Source: Candidatus Omnitrophota bacterium (GTDB lineage Bacteria > Omnitrophota > Gorgyraeia > Duberdicusellales > 4484-171). Taken from it: 60,650 nt of DNA. Positions within the stretch are counted from its first letter, which is position 1, and each line of letters begins with the position of its first letter. The stretch spans positions 1-60,650 of the forward strand of contig JAQTOI010000004.1 of assembly GCA_028713415.1 (NCBI GenBank), read 5' to 3'. The notes under the pieces are model-generated. The model did not search any database. It was not told where the DNA came from and was given only the letters and a program-made list of their open reading frames with translations. A program made the position numbers and the translations under genes. Shown piece after piece: positions 42,697 to 51,393 of this stretch.

Positions 42697-42824
42697 TGAC
42701 ACCGTAAAAGCGCAAAGGAGACGCAAAGGCGCAAAAAGGAAGAAATCCCATAATTTGAAACTGTTTTTTTTCGATTTTTTTGCGATTTTGCGGGATTTTG
42801 CGGCTTTGCGGTGTCCAAAATGTT
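42697..42824. repeat. Inverted repeat of GCGCAAAGG words
   Basis: GACACCGTAAAAGCGCAAAGG faces GGCTTTGCGGTGTCC around a 70-base centre. It belongs to the word-repeat class and lies between the glnN promoter and the rlpA-like gene; related words recur at 54873-54945. Confidence 0.75.
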
Positions 42825-42844
42825 ATATTCCTAAAAGAACTAAA

Positions 42845-43249
42845 CTAATACTTTAAATTTTTATCTATCTGCGTCACCGTCACCCTAATGAGCCCCTTTT
42901 TTAATTCTGCCAGGCTCGCAAACGCGGCTTTACTTAAATCAATAATCCTACCTCGCTTGTAAAACTTTTTCGACGGTCCGAAATTATTGTGCAAAACGAT
43001 AACGCACTTACCGTTATCAATATTGCAAACTCTATAATATTTTCCGTAATCCCACCTTCTCATCGCGCAGCTAAAAGGGGTTGCGCTAAAGCGCTTACCG
43101 GTTGCGGTTTTCTTGGCGTGATACCAGGAAGCTAAACCTTCTGCGGGATAATCTTCGTTCGATAAAACAATGCCTTGTCTAGAATCAACTGCATGTGCGT
43201 AAATACAGAAAAAAGATATCAATGCAACAAGAAATATTATTGACTTCAC
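42845..43249 (-). CDS. RlpA-like double-psi beta-barrel protein
   Basis: 134 residues with a GTG start at 43249 that overlaps the exbD stop. A signal peptide (residues 1-20) is followed by an RlpA-like barrel: GLASWYHAKKTATGKRFS, CAMRRWDYGKYYRVCNI and GRIIDLSKAAFASLAEL. RlpA proteins are lytic transglycosylases on bare glycan strands, but the catalytic Asp and Glu of the active form must be checked. Last gene of the run after exbB/exbD. Confidence 0.8.
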   Translation of the reverse strand: MKSIIFLVALISFFCIYAHAVDSRQGIVLSNEDYPAEGLASWYHAKKTATGKRFSATPFSCAMRRWDYGKYYRVCNIDNGKCVIVLHNNFGPSKKFYKRGRIIDLSKAAFASLAELKKGLIRVTVTQIDKNLKY

Positions 43250-43677
43250 TTATCCTGGCTTTCCGGTGTCACCGCAATATTGATATTTTTAACATCCAGG
43301 CCGTTTAAAATATCAAGCACTTTTGCGATATATCTAAACTGCGCTACCCTATCAGCGTGCAAAAGTACATTCAGGTCATTATTGGCAGTTTTAAGCTTAC
43401 CAATTTCCTCCTCTAATTCATCCACGGTCAGCGCTTCACTTTCAAGGTAGGTTACGCCGTTGCCGGTAACGGAAATATTCACGCGCTGCGCGGACTGAAT
43501 AGGGTTTGTATTTTTGGCTTTTGGAAGGTTAACTGCTAATTTTTTCAGGCGGTCAGCATTAAAGGTATAAAGCAGGCTAAAAGATATGAAGAAAAATATG
43601 AACATATTCAGCACTATATCGGTCATGGCTATCGACTCAAGGTTTACCAGATAATCTCTTCGGCCGGAAATCTTCAT
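43246..43677 (-). CDS. ExbD/TolR-type biopolymer transport protein
   Basis: 143 residues. One N-terminal membrane helix (IVLNMFIFFFISFSLLYTF), a MTDIVLN-type start with the essential Asp, and a periplasmic part with LNVLLHADRVAQFRYIAKVLDILNGLDVKNINIAV. Together with ExbB it uses the proton gradient to drive an outer-membrane receptor or Tol function. No TonB gene is in the window. Confidence 0.88.
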   Translation of the reverse strand: MKISGRRDYLVNLESIAMTDIVLNMFIFFFISFSLLYTFNADRLKKLAVNLPKAKNTNPIQSAQRVNISVTGNGVTYLESEALTVDELEEEIGKLKTANNDLNVLLHADRVAQFRYIAKVLDILNGLDVKNINIAVTPESQDK

Positions 43678-44297
43678 TATTTTTCTAATCCTTTTAGCTC
43701 AGCAATCGCCTCAAGAAGTTGAATACCATGGTTGGTAAGCTCGTTTGCGGTAACTTTTATGCGGCTCACAAAATAGTTGTAGCAAAGATACAATGGTATG
43801 GCGATAATCAACCCCGCCGCAGTCGTAATCATTGCTTCATAGATGCCGGAGGCAAGCGCGCTCACCGTAACGTTAGCCCCAGCCTGCTCCCATGACATAA
43901 ATGCCCTTATTAAACCGGTGATAGTCCCAAGAAACCCAAGCATCGGCTCAATACCGACGATTGAAACCAGGGCGCCTAAATTTTTTTCTAATTTTTGAAT
44001 CTGATTGTTGCCCGTCTGTTCCAAAATTTTTTCCAGCCTCTGCGCCGGTAAGTTACGCCGCTCTATACCTATTTTAAAAATTACCGCAACCGGATGATCT
44101 ATTGTATTGCAAGCTTCCAGGGCTTTATCAACTTCGTTGTTTTTTAAATCCTTGAAAATCTGCTGTATAAATTTAAAAGTATCAAACCTCATCCCTCTAA
44201 AAACAAGGAACCGCTCAATTACTATGGCAAAGCCTATAACTGAACCCAGGATAATCGGATACATTACCCATCCGCCCTTAACGATGAAAGTTATCAT
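43677..44297 (-). CDS. ExbB/TolQ/MotA-type proton channel protein
   Basis: 206 residues from the ATG at 44297, placed by AAGGAG seven bases ahead; a start six bases upstream is too close to it. Three membrane helices and the family motif FLGTITGLIRAF...ALASGIYEAMITTAAGLIIAIPLYL. Its stop overlaps the exbD start. It is 30 bases after the hydrogenase protease gene, so it may be cotranscribed with the hydrogenase operon. Confidence 0.9.
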   Translation of the reverse strand: MITFIVKGGWVMYPIILGSVIGFAIVIERFLVFRGMRFDTFKFIQQIFKDLKNNEVDKALEACNTIDHPVAVIFKIGIERRNLPAQRLEKILEQTGNNQIQKLEKNLGALVSIVGIEPMLGFLGTITGLIRAFMSWEQAGANVTVSALASGIYEAMITTAAGLIIAIPLYLCYNYFVSRIKVTANELTNHGIQLLEAIAELKGLEK

Positions 44298-44328
44298 AAT
44301 CATTCTCCTTGGTTTAGCCGTCTTTAGT

Positions 44329-44844
44329 CTATGCTAAAACTCCCCGGGCACTTGTTAGTATAATACTCTTGATGGTTGCGGAAATTTCTTTTGCAGCAGC
44401 TTTAACGGAGCGCGATACGGATTTTCCGAACACAAGAGTCTTTGGCTGGATACCTACTATAATTATCTCACATTTAAATGATTTCAAAAGATAATCCGTT
44501 AGAATATTCATGGGCAGCTGGTGCGTGCAAAAAGAGATGCCCGCAAGCTCGCCAGGCTCCATTATCAGGGCCGTCCCCGCTCTTTTGCCGGTATCAGCAG
44601 CATCAACTATAATAAGATGAGTGGGTTTAAAAGCTTTTATTTCTCCGGTAAGATTCTCCGGCGCGGTTTCGCCAAATAGAATTTGTAAGTTTTCAGCTTG
44701 TGGATATTTTTTGCAGGACTTTTGCAAGTAAGAGGCAACAAGCATTCCCGCAGCATCATCCGCGCGCAATTGCGAGCCGACGCCTAAAACCGTAACTTTA
44801 CCGGCTCCTTTAAGTTTGCTCTGTAACTTTTCCTTCAGGGTCAT
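44329..44844 (-). CDS. Hydrogenase maturation protease
   Basis: 171 residues. HybD/HycI family: [17 protein letters not shown] at the N-terminus (nickel-contacting Asp), [18 protein letters not shown] and a conserved HQLPMNIL. These proteases cut the C-terminal tail of the [NiFe] large subunit after the metal is in. The large subunit encoded nearby has such a tail. The start overlaps the end of the ferredoxin-like gene. Confidence 0.92.
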   Translation of the reverse strand: MTLKEKLQSKLKGAGKVTVLGVGSQLRADDAAGMLVASYLQKSCKKYPQAENLQILFGETAPENLTGEIKAFKPTHLIIVDAADTGKRAGTALIMEPGELAGISFCTHQLPMNILTDYLLKSFKCEIIIVGIQPKTLVFGKSVSRSVKAAAKEISATIKSIILTSARGVLA

Positions 44845-45193
44845 TAAGAGTAAAAGTTATTTTTAATCGTTTCTCGTCTAATTGCGCCAGCTCCACATCT
44901 TTTGTCGCCTCAAGGGCTTTTTTTGGGCAGGAATCAACGCACTGAGCGCAGTAAATACAGCGCGCCAGATCAATTATCGCTTCGAATTGCTTATCGCCTA
45001 CCTTGTTAATTATGATTGCCCCTGTTGGGCAATCCTTCATACATAATTTACAGCCTATGCAGGCGGCCGCGTAGTATTTAAGTTTACCCCGGAATTTATC
45101 CGGCATCTCTAACTTCGCTGCCGGATACAAAATAGTAGCAGGCTTTTTAAAAATAGACCCCAGCACCTGGCGCATCATCTTTCCCGGCCTCAT
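44810..45193 (-). CDS. Hydrogenase ferredoxin subunit (NuoI/HycF-like)
   Basis: 127 residues from the ATG at 45193, which overlaps the stop of the NuoH-like gene (ATGA) and has AAGGAG ahead; a longer frame inside that gene is not used. Two [4Fe-4S] motifs: [12 protein letters not shown] and [12 protein letters not shown]. It passes electrons between a soluble ferredoxin and the [NiFe] site of the neighbouring complex. Confidence 0.92.
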   Translation of the reverse strand: MRPGKMMRQVLGSIFKKPATILYPAAKLEMPDKFRGKLKYYAAACIGCKLCMKDCPTGAIIINKVGDKQFEAIIDLARCIYCAQCVDSCPKKALEATKDVELAQLDEKRLKITFTLNDPEGKVTEQT

Positions 45194-46131
45194 CGTAATA
45201 ATACTCCTTTTAAAATAAGATTGATGACTAATTGCAAAATTGCAAAGGGCGCCATGTATTTCCAGCAAAAGCGAATCATTTGATCTATACGCAGGCGCGC
45301 GGTAATGGTACGCATCAATGAAAGTATGGCTACTATTGCCGATACTTTTAGTATAAAAAAGAAAAATCCCGCCAAGGGATTAGCATTTAAACCAAACGGT
45401 AAAAATACCGCAGCCAGCAATGACGCGCCCACTACCATTTCAACGTTAAGCGACAATTTTAAAAACGCAAGGTTCCTTCCACTGTATTCGGTAAAGACTC
45501 CGGCAACTACTTCAGTTTCTGCTTCAGGAATATCGAACGGCCCCTTCTCTAATTTACCCAACAAAGATATCAAAGCCACTACGAAACCAATGGAATTCAA
45601 CAAAATGTACAGTGGATGCTGAGTGTAAAAAAAGGCTATGTCTCTTAATGACCAGCTATCAGCCAGAAGCGCTGCTGAAAGTATTCCCATAAAAAGAGGC
45701 ACTTCATACGCAACCAGTTGAGTGAGCGAACGCACTGTCCCGATGCGCGCGAATAAGGAAGTAGAGTACCAGCCGCCTATGAAAAAAGCCAAAGTCGGTA
45801 TAGTCAATAAATAAAGCACAACGATTGAATCCCCTCCAAACGAACAAAGCGAGTTAAAACTCCACAAAGGGATATACAAAAATGCTGTTACCGCGGCGCA
45901 AAGCGCGAAAGCCGGAGCGAGATTAAACATATTACGGTTGGCTTCTTCGGGAACGATATCTTCCTTAGCCAGAAGTTTGATAAAATCCGCCAGTGGCTGA
46001 AACCAGGGAGGGCCCACTCTATTCTGCAGGCGCGCGTATATTTTGCGGTCGATGAATTCAGAATACAACGCCAGTACGCTTACAAATAGAAAACCCGGAA
46101 ACAGTAAAACAGAAAAAATTGAGCCTACCAC
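45190..46131 (-). CDS. Membrane anchor subunit (NuoH/HycD-like)
   Basis: 313 residues, about eight helices, GTG start at 46131. Conserved motifs [31 protein letters not shown] and the [21 protein letters not shown] loop identify the ND1/HycD family, which links the hydrogenase head to the membrane arm. Confidence 0.94.
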   Translation of the reverse strand: MVGSIFSVLLFPGFLFVSVLALYSEFIDRKIYARLQNRVGPPWFQPLADFIKLLAKEDIVPEEANRNMFNLAPAFALCAAVTAFLYIPLWSFNSLCSFGGDSIVVLYLLTIPTLAFFIGGWYSTSLFARIGTVRSLTQLVAYEVPLFMGILSAALLADSWSLRDIAFFYTQHPLYILLNSIGFVVALISLLGKLEKGPFDIPEAETEVVAGVFTEYSGRNLAFLKLSLNVEMVVGASLLAAVFLPFGLNANPLAGFFFFILKVSAIVAILSLMRTITARLRIDQMIRFCWKYMAPFAILQLVINLILKGVLLR

Positions 46132-46149
46132 TTTGACACCTCTAGTTTT

Positions 46150-46270
46150 TGATTTATTTAGATAAGCAATATTAGTAACAGATTCAGACAGATTGTTACG
46201 GATTCAAACGGATTAATTTATCCGTGACATCCGCAAGCATCTGTTTGCATCCGTGAAACCGGTTTTCTCA
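46150..46270. repeat. CGGATTC/CGGATGC word repeat
   Basis: Imperfect inverted words such as ACGGATTCAAACGGAT facing ATCCGTGACATCCG. Related to 14430-14508. It interrupts the hydrogenase operon. Confidence 0.7.
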
Positions 46271-46271
46271 T

Positions 46272-47498
46272 CTAAACATTTCCTAATTTTTTATTTAATT
46301 TTGTAAAATCTACGCCTTGAGCTTTATACCACTCGATGCTTAAGCTGCGCAACTCGGGCCAGGAGATAATTTTTTCCTTTTCGCTGTCCACATTCTTTAT
46401 TTCCACCATTCTATCGGTGCAGGAAAAACACGGATCAATTGCCGCAATCACAATAGGCATGTCGGCCAAGAACCTATCTTTAAGCATTTGCTTAACGGTG
46501 CGCACATTCGCAAGCGTAGGCGCGCGCACCTTAACCCTTTCCGGCTTATCAGTACCGTTAGCTTTAACATAATGCACGTCTTCGCCTCTGGGTGCTTCAT
46601 AACGGCTTAAAGCTTCACCAGCCGGGATTTTACGCGGAGCCTTCACCGCTATGGGCCCTTGCGGCATGTTTTTTAAAACCTGCCTTATAATCTTGAATGA
46701 TTCAAGCAACTCTTTTAACCGCACCACAGTGCGGCCATAAACATCGCAATGCGTATCCGTAATAACATCAAAGCTAAGCTCTTCGTAAGCGGCATAAGGG
46801 TCGTCCCTGCGGACATCACGATTGACCCCAGAACCTCTGGCAGTAGGGCCTACCGCACCCAGGCGCAATGCGTCTTCTTGCGGCAACATACCTACACCCG
46901 AAAGCCTTTTACTGATAGCCATATCCTCAGTTGCAATCTCAATGTAATAGTGCGTCCTCTCTTCAAGCTGCTCAACAGCCTTTAGAACTTCTTTGGTTTG
47001 CGCGCTGTCAATATCCCTTCTTACTCCTCCGATAGTATTAATTCCGTAATTGACGCGGTTTCCGGTAAGAAGGGCTAAAATATCCATGATCGCTTCCCTG
47101 TCGCGCCAGGTATACATAAGCAGCGTATCAAAACCTATTTCATGGCCGGCCACGCCCAGCCAAAGATAGTGGCTATGCACACGCTCCAGTTCCCCTACCA
47201 GTGTCCGTATATAGAGAGCGCGCTTAGGTACTGCCAGCTGCGCTATCTCTTCCACTGCCTGGACAAAACATGTGGAATGGGTATGGGAACAAATACCGCA
47301 GATGCGTTCGATTAGATACACATCCTGGACATATGTCCTCTCTTCGCATGCTTTTTCTATACCGCGATGATTGTAGCCAAGCCGTATATCTACGCCTAAA
47401 ATTTTTTCACCTTTTAAAGCAACGCTGAAGCTTTCCGGCTCTTTTAACGCCGGATGCTGAGGGCCTATTGGGATCTTAAACTTACGTTGTTCGCGCAT
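46272..47498 (-). CDS. [NiFe] hydrogenase large subunit, group 4
   Basis: 408 residues. Both metal motifs are kept: RICGIC (Cys67, Cys70) and DPCFSCTDR (Cys357, Cys360), so it should bind the Ni-Fe centre; the complex I NuoD relatives have lost them. After Arg363 there are 45 more residues, a tail for the protease encoded three genes on. The N-terminus GPQHPALKEPESF is of the Mbh/Ech (group 4) kind. It oxidises or makes H2 with ferredoxin. Confidence 0.95.
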   Translation of the reverse strand: MREQRKFKIPIGPQHPALKEPESFSVALKGEKILGVDIRLGYNHRGIEKACEERTYVQDVYLIERICGICSHTHSTCFVQAVEEIAQLAVPKRALYIRTLVGELERVHSHYLWLGVAGHEIGFDTLLMYTWRDREAIMDILALLTGNRVNYGINTIGGVRRDIDSAQTKEVLKAVEQLEERTHYYIEIATEDMAISKRLSGVGMLPQEDALRLGAVGPTARGSGVNRDVRRDDPYAAYEELSFDVITDTHCDVYGRTVVRLKELLESFKIIRQVLKNMPQGPIAVKAPRKIPAGEALSRYEAPRGEDVHYVKANGTDKPERVKVRAPTLANVRTVKQMLKDRFLADMPIVIAAIDPCFSCTDRMVEIKNVDSEKEKIISWPELRSLSIEWYKAQGVDFTKLNKKLGNV

Positions 47499-47531
47499 TT
47501 ATACTCCTATTTCTTTCAGAAGTCAGATTTT

Positions 47532-48023
47532 TTATGTCTTTTGTTCTCTGTTTTCTGTCTTCTGTTCTCTGTTCTCTGCTTTCGGTTTCCAGCCTTTGCG
47601 TAAAGGAAACTCATCTTGCGGCCAATCATCAGGTAAAGGATATCGCAAGCCCGGCGGCAAGCTATCTATTTTTACTCCAAGTAAATCCATGAGTTCTCTT
47701 TCATAAATCTCTGCGCCGGGAAAATAAAATGTTATGGTTCGTAATACCGGATTAATCTTTGGAACAGCAGTCCTTAAATTCAGTACAATACCGTTTTTAT
47801 CGGCTATATGATACACAACCCCAAACGTTAAACCTTCATCCAGGCCGGTAATGGTACAAAGATGCGAAAAGACAAGTTGTTTTACGGCATAATCGAAAAC
47901 ATCGTTGAGTCGCTCAAGCTCTACCTGTATAAAAATACGCCGCGGCCGCGATATCACTATCCTGCCGGCAAGGAAATCAAATTTACTCACCAACGCTTGC
48001 TTTATTTTTTCTTCTAAAGACAT
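47532..48023 (-). CDS. Hydrogenase 30-kDa-like subunit (NuoC/HycE N-part)
   Basis: 163 residues from the ATG at 48023; a longer frame to 48101 is open but reads into repeat sequence. The conserved TFYFPGAEIYERELMDLLGVKIDSLPPGLRYPLPDDWP is the NuoC signature. The last 16 residues (KAENREQKTENREQKT) are a repeat-encoded tail produced by the intergenic word repeat at 47545-47585. Confidence 0.88.
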   Translation of the reverse strand: MSLEEKIKQALVSKFDFLAGRIVISRPRRIFIQVELERLNDVFDYAVKQLVFSHLCTITGLDEGLTFGVVYHIADKNGIVLNLRTAVPKINPVLRTITFYFPGAEIYERELMDLLGVKIDSLPPGLRYPLPDDWPQDEFPLRKGWKPKAENREQKTENREQKT

Positions 48024-48231
48024 CTTAATTCTCGGATTCGACCAAAGAGTGCGCAGCCTGGCGCTCCTGCTGCCTGAGCGGAGCCTCCCCGAAGGGGACA
48101 AAAGACCACCCGCCTCTTCGCTTCGCGACGGGCGAGGTCTCGCCGAAGGCGGAAAGACTAAAGACTAAAGACCTTCGGAATTTACAAAACTCTAAACTCT
48201 GTGGTCTTTGGTTATTTTTAGTAATTTCACT
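48024..48231. repeat. Gap with palindromes between NuoB- and NuoC-like genes
   Basis: Contains GGCGAGGTCTCGCC (48131-48144) and words of the form GAAGGCGGAAAGACTAAAGACTAAAGAC. No gene. Confidence 0.6.
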
Positions 48232-48663
48232 TTATTCTTTTAAGCTGGCCAATAATTTCACTATTCCATCCATAATAGCTTTGGGGCTTGCGGGGCATCC
48301 GGGCACATAGGCAGAAACCGGAATTACTGAATTAATGCCGGCTTCAACGTTATAGCAACCCCTAAAGACTCCTCCGCTGCAAGCGCAGGTGCCTACCGCG
48401 ACCACAAATTTAGGATGCGCCATCTGTTCGTATATTCTTTTGAGCCTCTCGTCTACTTTTTTAGTAACCGGTCCGGAACATACAAGTATATCGGCGTGAC
48501 GGGGCGTTCCTTTTAGCTGTACCCCAAAACGTTCCAGGTCATAGCGCGGGGTAAGCGTGGCGATGAGCTCTATGTCACAAGCATTACAAGCCCCGGTATT
48601 AAAATGCAATATCCAGGGAGATTTAATGCGCGCCCAATTTATTATTTTTTCAGTTACCTGCAT
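48232..48663 (-). CDS. Hydrogenase small subunit (NuoB/HycG-like)
   Basis: 143 residues. Cysteines for the proximal [4Fe-4S] cluster: CNACDIE, GTCACSGG and PGCPASP. ILVCSGPVTKK is also typical. CAGGAGGTAACC precedes the ATG. Confidence 0.94.
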   Translation of the reverse strand: MQVTEKIINWARIKSPWILHFNTGACNACDIELIATLTPRYDLERFGVQLKGTPRHADILVCSGPVTKKVDERLKRIYEQMAHPKFVVAVGTCACSGGVFRGCYNVEAGINSVIPVSAYVPGCPASPKAIMDGIVKLLASLKE

Positions 48664-48666
48664 TGG

Positions 48667-48999
48667 TTACCTCCTGAAGAGAATATACAAACCAACCCCG
48701 ACACTTGCTATATATAACAATGGTATCATCAAAACCCTGGAGCTTTCCAGAGGAACGGTCGTCAATATAAGAGTAGCGACATGAGCGATGGTAAAGAAAA
48801 AAACAAAAGGGAAAAATGAACTGTAATCAGGCTGCAACATGTGGTCATATCTTTCTTCTCCACAGGCATAGGGCTTGCGCGAATCCGGCGATGTCTCCTT
48901 GGGCCGATAGGATATTTTCGAAAATAAATAAGATAAGGCCTGAATAAAGAAAAATATGATAAGAAAAGCCAGGGGCGGCAATAATATTAATCTATTCAT
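48667..48999 (-). CDS. NuoA/ND3-like membrane subunit
   Basis: 110 residues from the ATG at 48999 (a GTG one codon earlier also fits). Three membrane helices and the loop RKPYACGEERYDHMLQPDYSSFFPF, matching the ND3 loop (Cys then acidic residues). Its start overlaps the end of the NuoK-like gene. NuoA-like subunits are not usual in simple Ech-type hydrogenases. Confidence 0.82.
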   Translation of the reverse strand: MNRLILLPPLAFLIIFFFIQALSYLFSKISYRPKETSPDSRKPYACGEERYDHMLQPDYSSFFPFVFFFTIAHVATLILTTVPLESSRVLMIPLLYIASVGVGLYILFRR

Positions 49000-49330
49000 C
49001 ACTTATACCCTCATCATTAATTTGACGGATTTTACGCGTATCCAGGGAATTATTGTGCCGCCAAATACCGATAACGACTCCGGCAGCTATCGTAATCACG
49101 ACCACTTCAATAACAATCAAAGTAACTACAATTACCTGCGCTAAAGCAATATGTCCAGTGGCTGCGCCGGCAACGATTACAAGCAGCGTGGCCGCTTTCA
49201 TTAAAACCTCAACACCCACCAAAACGCGTATGAGATTAAAGGTTACGAATATGCAATATAACCCTATGATAAAAAGCATAATAATAAAAGGGGAAAATGA
49301 CCAGAAAAGTCTTGCAATTTCACTATTCAT
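48992..49330 (-). CDS. NuoK/MrpC-like membrane subunit
   Basis: 112 residues, three helices, with FNLIRVLVGVEVLMKAATLLV, which carries the conserved Glu of NuoK/MrpC in helix 2. It overlaps the NuoJ-like gene by eight bases. Confidence 0.87.
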   Translation of the reverse strand: MNSEIARLFWSFSPFIIMLFIIGLYCIFVTFNLIRVLVGVEVLMKAATLLVIVAGAATGHIALAQVIVVTLIVIEVVVITIAAGVVIGIWRHNNSLDTRKIRQINDEGISDE

Positions 49331-49814
49331 TTTCTTTCTTCTCTTTAAAAATGATTAATATGCCAAATGCACCTATCAGCAAAATCAATATCTGGCCTAT
49401 CAAATCAAGAGGCCTTATATTCCACAAGAGAATACGCACATCCTTATCAACTTCGGCACCAGGCAAAGGCATCTTAGAACTTAAATGAATAAAGGTAAAA
49501 ATGATGCCGGAAGATACGATAATAAACGGCAGATACCAGAACCTGGTTAATCTCTCTCTCATATGCTGCAATACTTCCTTGGTCGATAAGGGCTGCGTTA
49601 GGGTTATGGCACTGACAAACACTACAGGGATAAGCCCGGCGCAAACCGACAGCTCAAAAACTGCCGCCAGAGGCGAATGCAACCTGAACATAAGCATTGT
49701 CAATACCGCGCTCACTATGGCAAGGGCGATTGCTGAACGCAAAAGGCTGCGCGTCATCACTGCCCAAAGGGCAACGCATAATAATGCGATAAGCAGTATA
49801 CTGTTTACAATCAT
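49323..49814 (-). CDS. NuoJ/MrpB-like membrane subunit
   Basis: 163 residues, four to five helices. The segment AAVFELSVCAGLIPVVFVSAITLTQPL is like the MbhD/MnhB family (domain DUF4040/MnhB-like) or NuoJ. It is placed between NuoK- and NuoN-like genes. Confidence 0.78.
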   Translation of the reverse strand: MIVNSILLIALLCVALWAVMTRSLLRSAIALAIVSAVLTMLMFRLHSPLAAVFELSVCAGLIPVVFVSAITLTQPLSTKEVLQHMRERLTRFWYLPFIIVSSGIIFTFIHLSSKMPLPGAEVDKDVRILLWNIRPLDLIGQILILLIGAFGILIIFKEKKENE

Positions 49815-49816
49815 CT

Positions 49817-51253
49817 TCAGCCTGCAAAAATCTTTTCTATAGGCAATATAAAAGTATTTAACACAAACGGAAAAAATACTCCGGCTCCGACGGTTATCAG
49901 AGCAAGCAATACCGCGGCAAACACTAACCCGGCTCTGGCTTCAACAACTTGCGCACAATCGGCGTTCAAAGTGCCAAAGAAAACTCGCCTCTGTAATGAC
50001 AACAAATATGCAAGCGTCAATACGCTCGCCAATACGGCGACTAATGCATACAATGGATGGCCTGAGGCCACCAAGGCAATTACTATCATAAGCTTGCTCC
50101 AGAATCCTGCCAAAGGAGGCACTCCTGCGGCAGACAGGCTCGCAATAACAGAGGTAAAAGCGGTAGCCGGCATTTTTGCCTGTAAACCACCCATGGCCTC
50201 AACGTTTCTGGTTTTCGTTTGCGCTTCAGTTGCCGCAGAATTAACAAAAAGCAGCGCTTTAAAAATAGAATGGTTAAAAAAATGAAATAGCGCGGCACTA
50301 AGCCCCAAGGCAGTGCCTGAACCTAAAGCCAGCACAATATACCCTATTTGGCTAATACTTGAATACGCCAATATCCTTTTAAAATCGTTCTGTGCCAGCG
50401 CGCCTAAAGCTCCGAGGGTGATAGTTACCGCTCCGGCAAAGAGCAATAAATTATTTATTGCCGGTAAAAACCCGAATACCGAATTTACAATACGTATTAA
50501 GGTATATATCCCAAGAGTTTTAGTCACAATACCCGCTAAAAATACAGTAACCGGGGCAGGTGACTCGGAATAAGCCTCAGGAAGCCACCCGTGAAAAGGC
50601 ACTACGCCTGCCTTTATGAAAGCTCCGCATATAAAAAGCCCTGAAGCGAGAATCAGAAGAAAATCATGCGAAGAATAATTAAACGCTGCGCGGATACTGG
50701 CAAAATGAGTATTGCCCGCGATAAACAAAAACAAAGCGATAGATGAAAGCATCATGGTTGTTGCCAGGATAGAAAGAACGATATATTTAAACGCCGCTTC
50801 AAGGGCATTTTTCTTTCTATTAATCACAATTAAAACAAACGATGCGGCAGCGGCAATTTCAAGAAAGACGTAGAGGGTAAAAATATCGCTTGTCAGGACA
50901 ATGCCGTTTAACCCTGCCAGGGCAAGAAACAAAACGCTGACGAAATTATGCTCGTTTTGCTGCTCGCAAATAAAATATTTTGCCACCAAGAGAGTAATAA
51001 ATCCGGTAATCCCTATTGAAAGAAGCACCACAAAACTTATACTGTCGGCTGACAAGTCTAATTCCAGCAAAGAACCAAAGGGATTAACGACAATACTTTG
51101 CGGATTAAAAACGCAAAAAAAGACTAACGCAATTTGCGCAAGCGTAAAACAAAGAGCGCAATAAAATGATACTTTTGCGCGGCGTAAAAGCGGCGGCAGG
51201 TTTAATACGAGTACCGAGAACAAAGGAATTAATATAAGTAAGGAAAGTAGCAT
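49817..51253 (-). CDS. Antiporter-like subunit (NuoN/MrpD type)
   Basis: 478 residues, about 14 helices. Proton_antipo_M motifs: LYVFLEIAAAASFVLIV, AGVVPFHGWLPEAYSESPAPVTVFLAGIVTKTLGIY and FKRILAYSSISQIGYIVLALG. Pumps H+ or Na+ driven by hydrogenase turnover. First of the three antiporter genes counted from the hydrogenase side. Confidence 0.93.
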   Translation of the reverse strand: MLLSLLILIPLFSVLVLNLPPLLRRAKVSFYCALCFTLAQIALVFFCVFNPQSIVVNPFGSLLELDLSADSISFVVLLSIGITGFITLLVAKYFICEQQNEHNFVSVLFLALAGLNGIVLTSDIFTLYVFLEIAAAASFVLIVINRKKNALEAAFKYIVLSILATTMMLSSIALFLFIAGNTHFASIRAAFNYSSHDFLLILASGLFICGAFIKAGVVPFHGWLPEAYSESPAPVTVFLAGIVTKTLGIYTLIRIVNSVFGFLPAINNLLLFAGAVTITLGALGALAQNDFKRILAYSSISQIGYIVLALGSGTALGLSAALFHFFNHSIFKALLFVNSAATEAQTKTRNVEAMGGLQAKMPATAFTSVIASLSAAGVPPLAGFWSKLMIVIALVASGHPLYALVAVLASVLTLAYLLSLQRRVFFGTLNADCAQVVEARAGLVFAAVLLALITVGAGVFFPFVLNTFILPIEKIFAG

Positions 51254-51264
51254 ATTATTAATTT

Positions 51265-51393
51265 TTTTATTACGTTAATGATTACGGTGATTAGAGATAG
51301 ATTACGGAGATTAAAAAAATCTGCGTAATCTTTCTAAAATCTGTATAATCTTGTTAGAATCTCTGTAATCTCTTTATAATCTCTGTAATCTTT
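51265..51393. repeat. GATTACGGAGATT word repeat
   Basis: Imperfect inverted words GATTACGGAGATT facing AATCTCTGTAATC between two antiporter genes; another family of the word class. Confidence 0.8.

Noticed and set aside
46272-47498. NADH dehydrogenase NuoD
   Set aside because: Both Ni-binding CxxC motifs and a protease-cleaved tail are present, and no NuoE/F/G genes exist, so hydrogenase is the better call.
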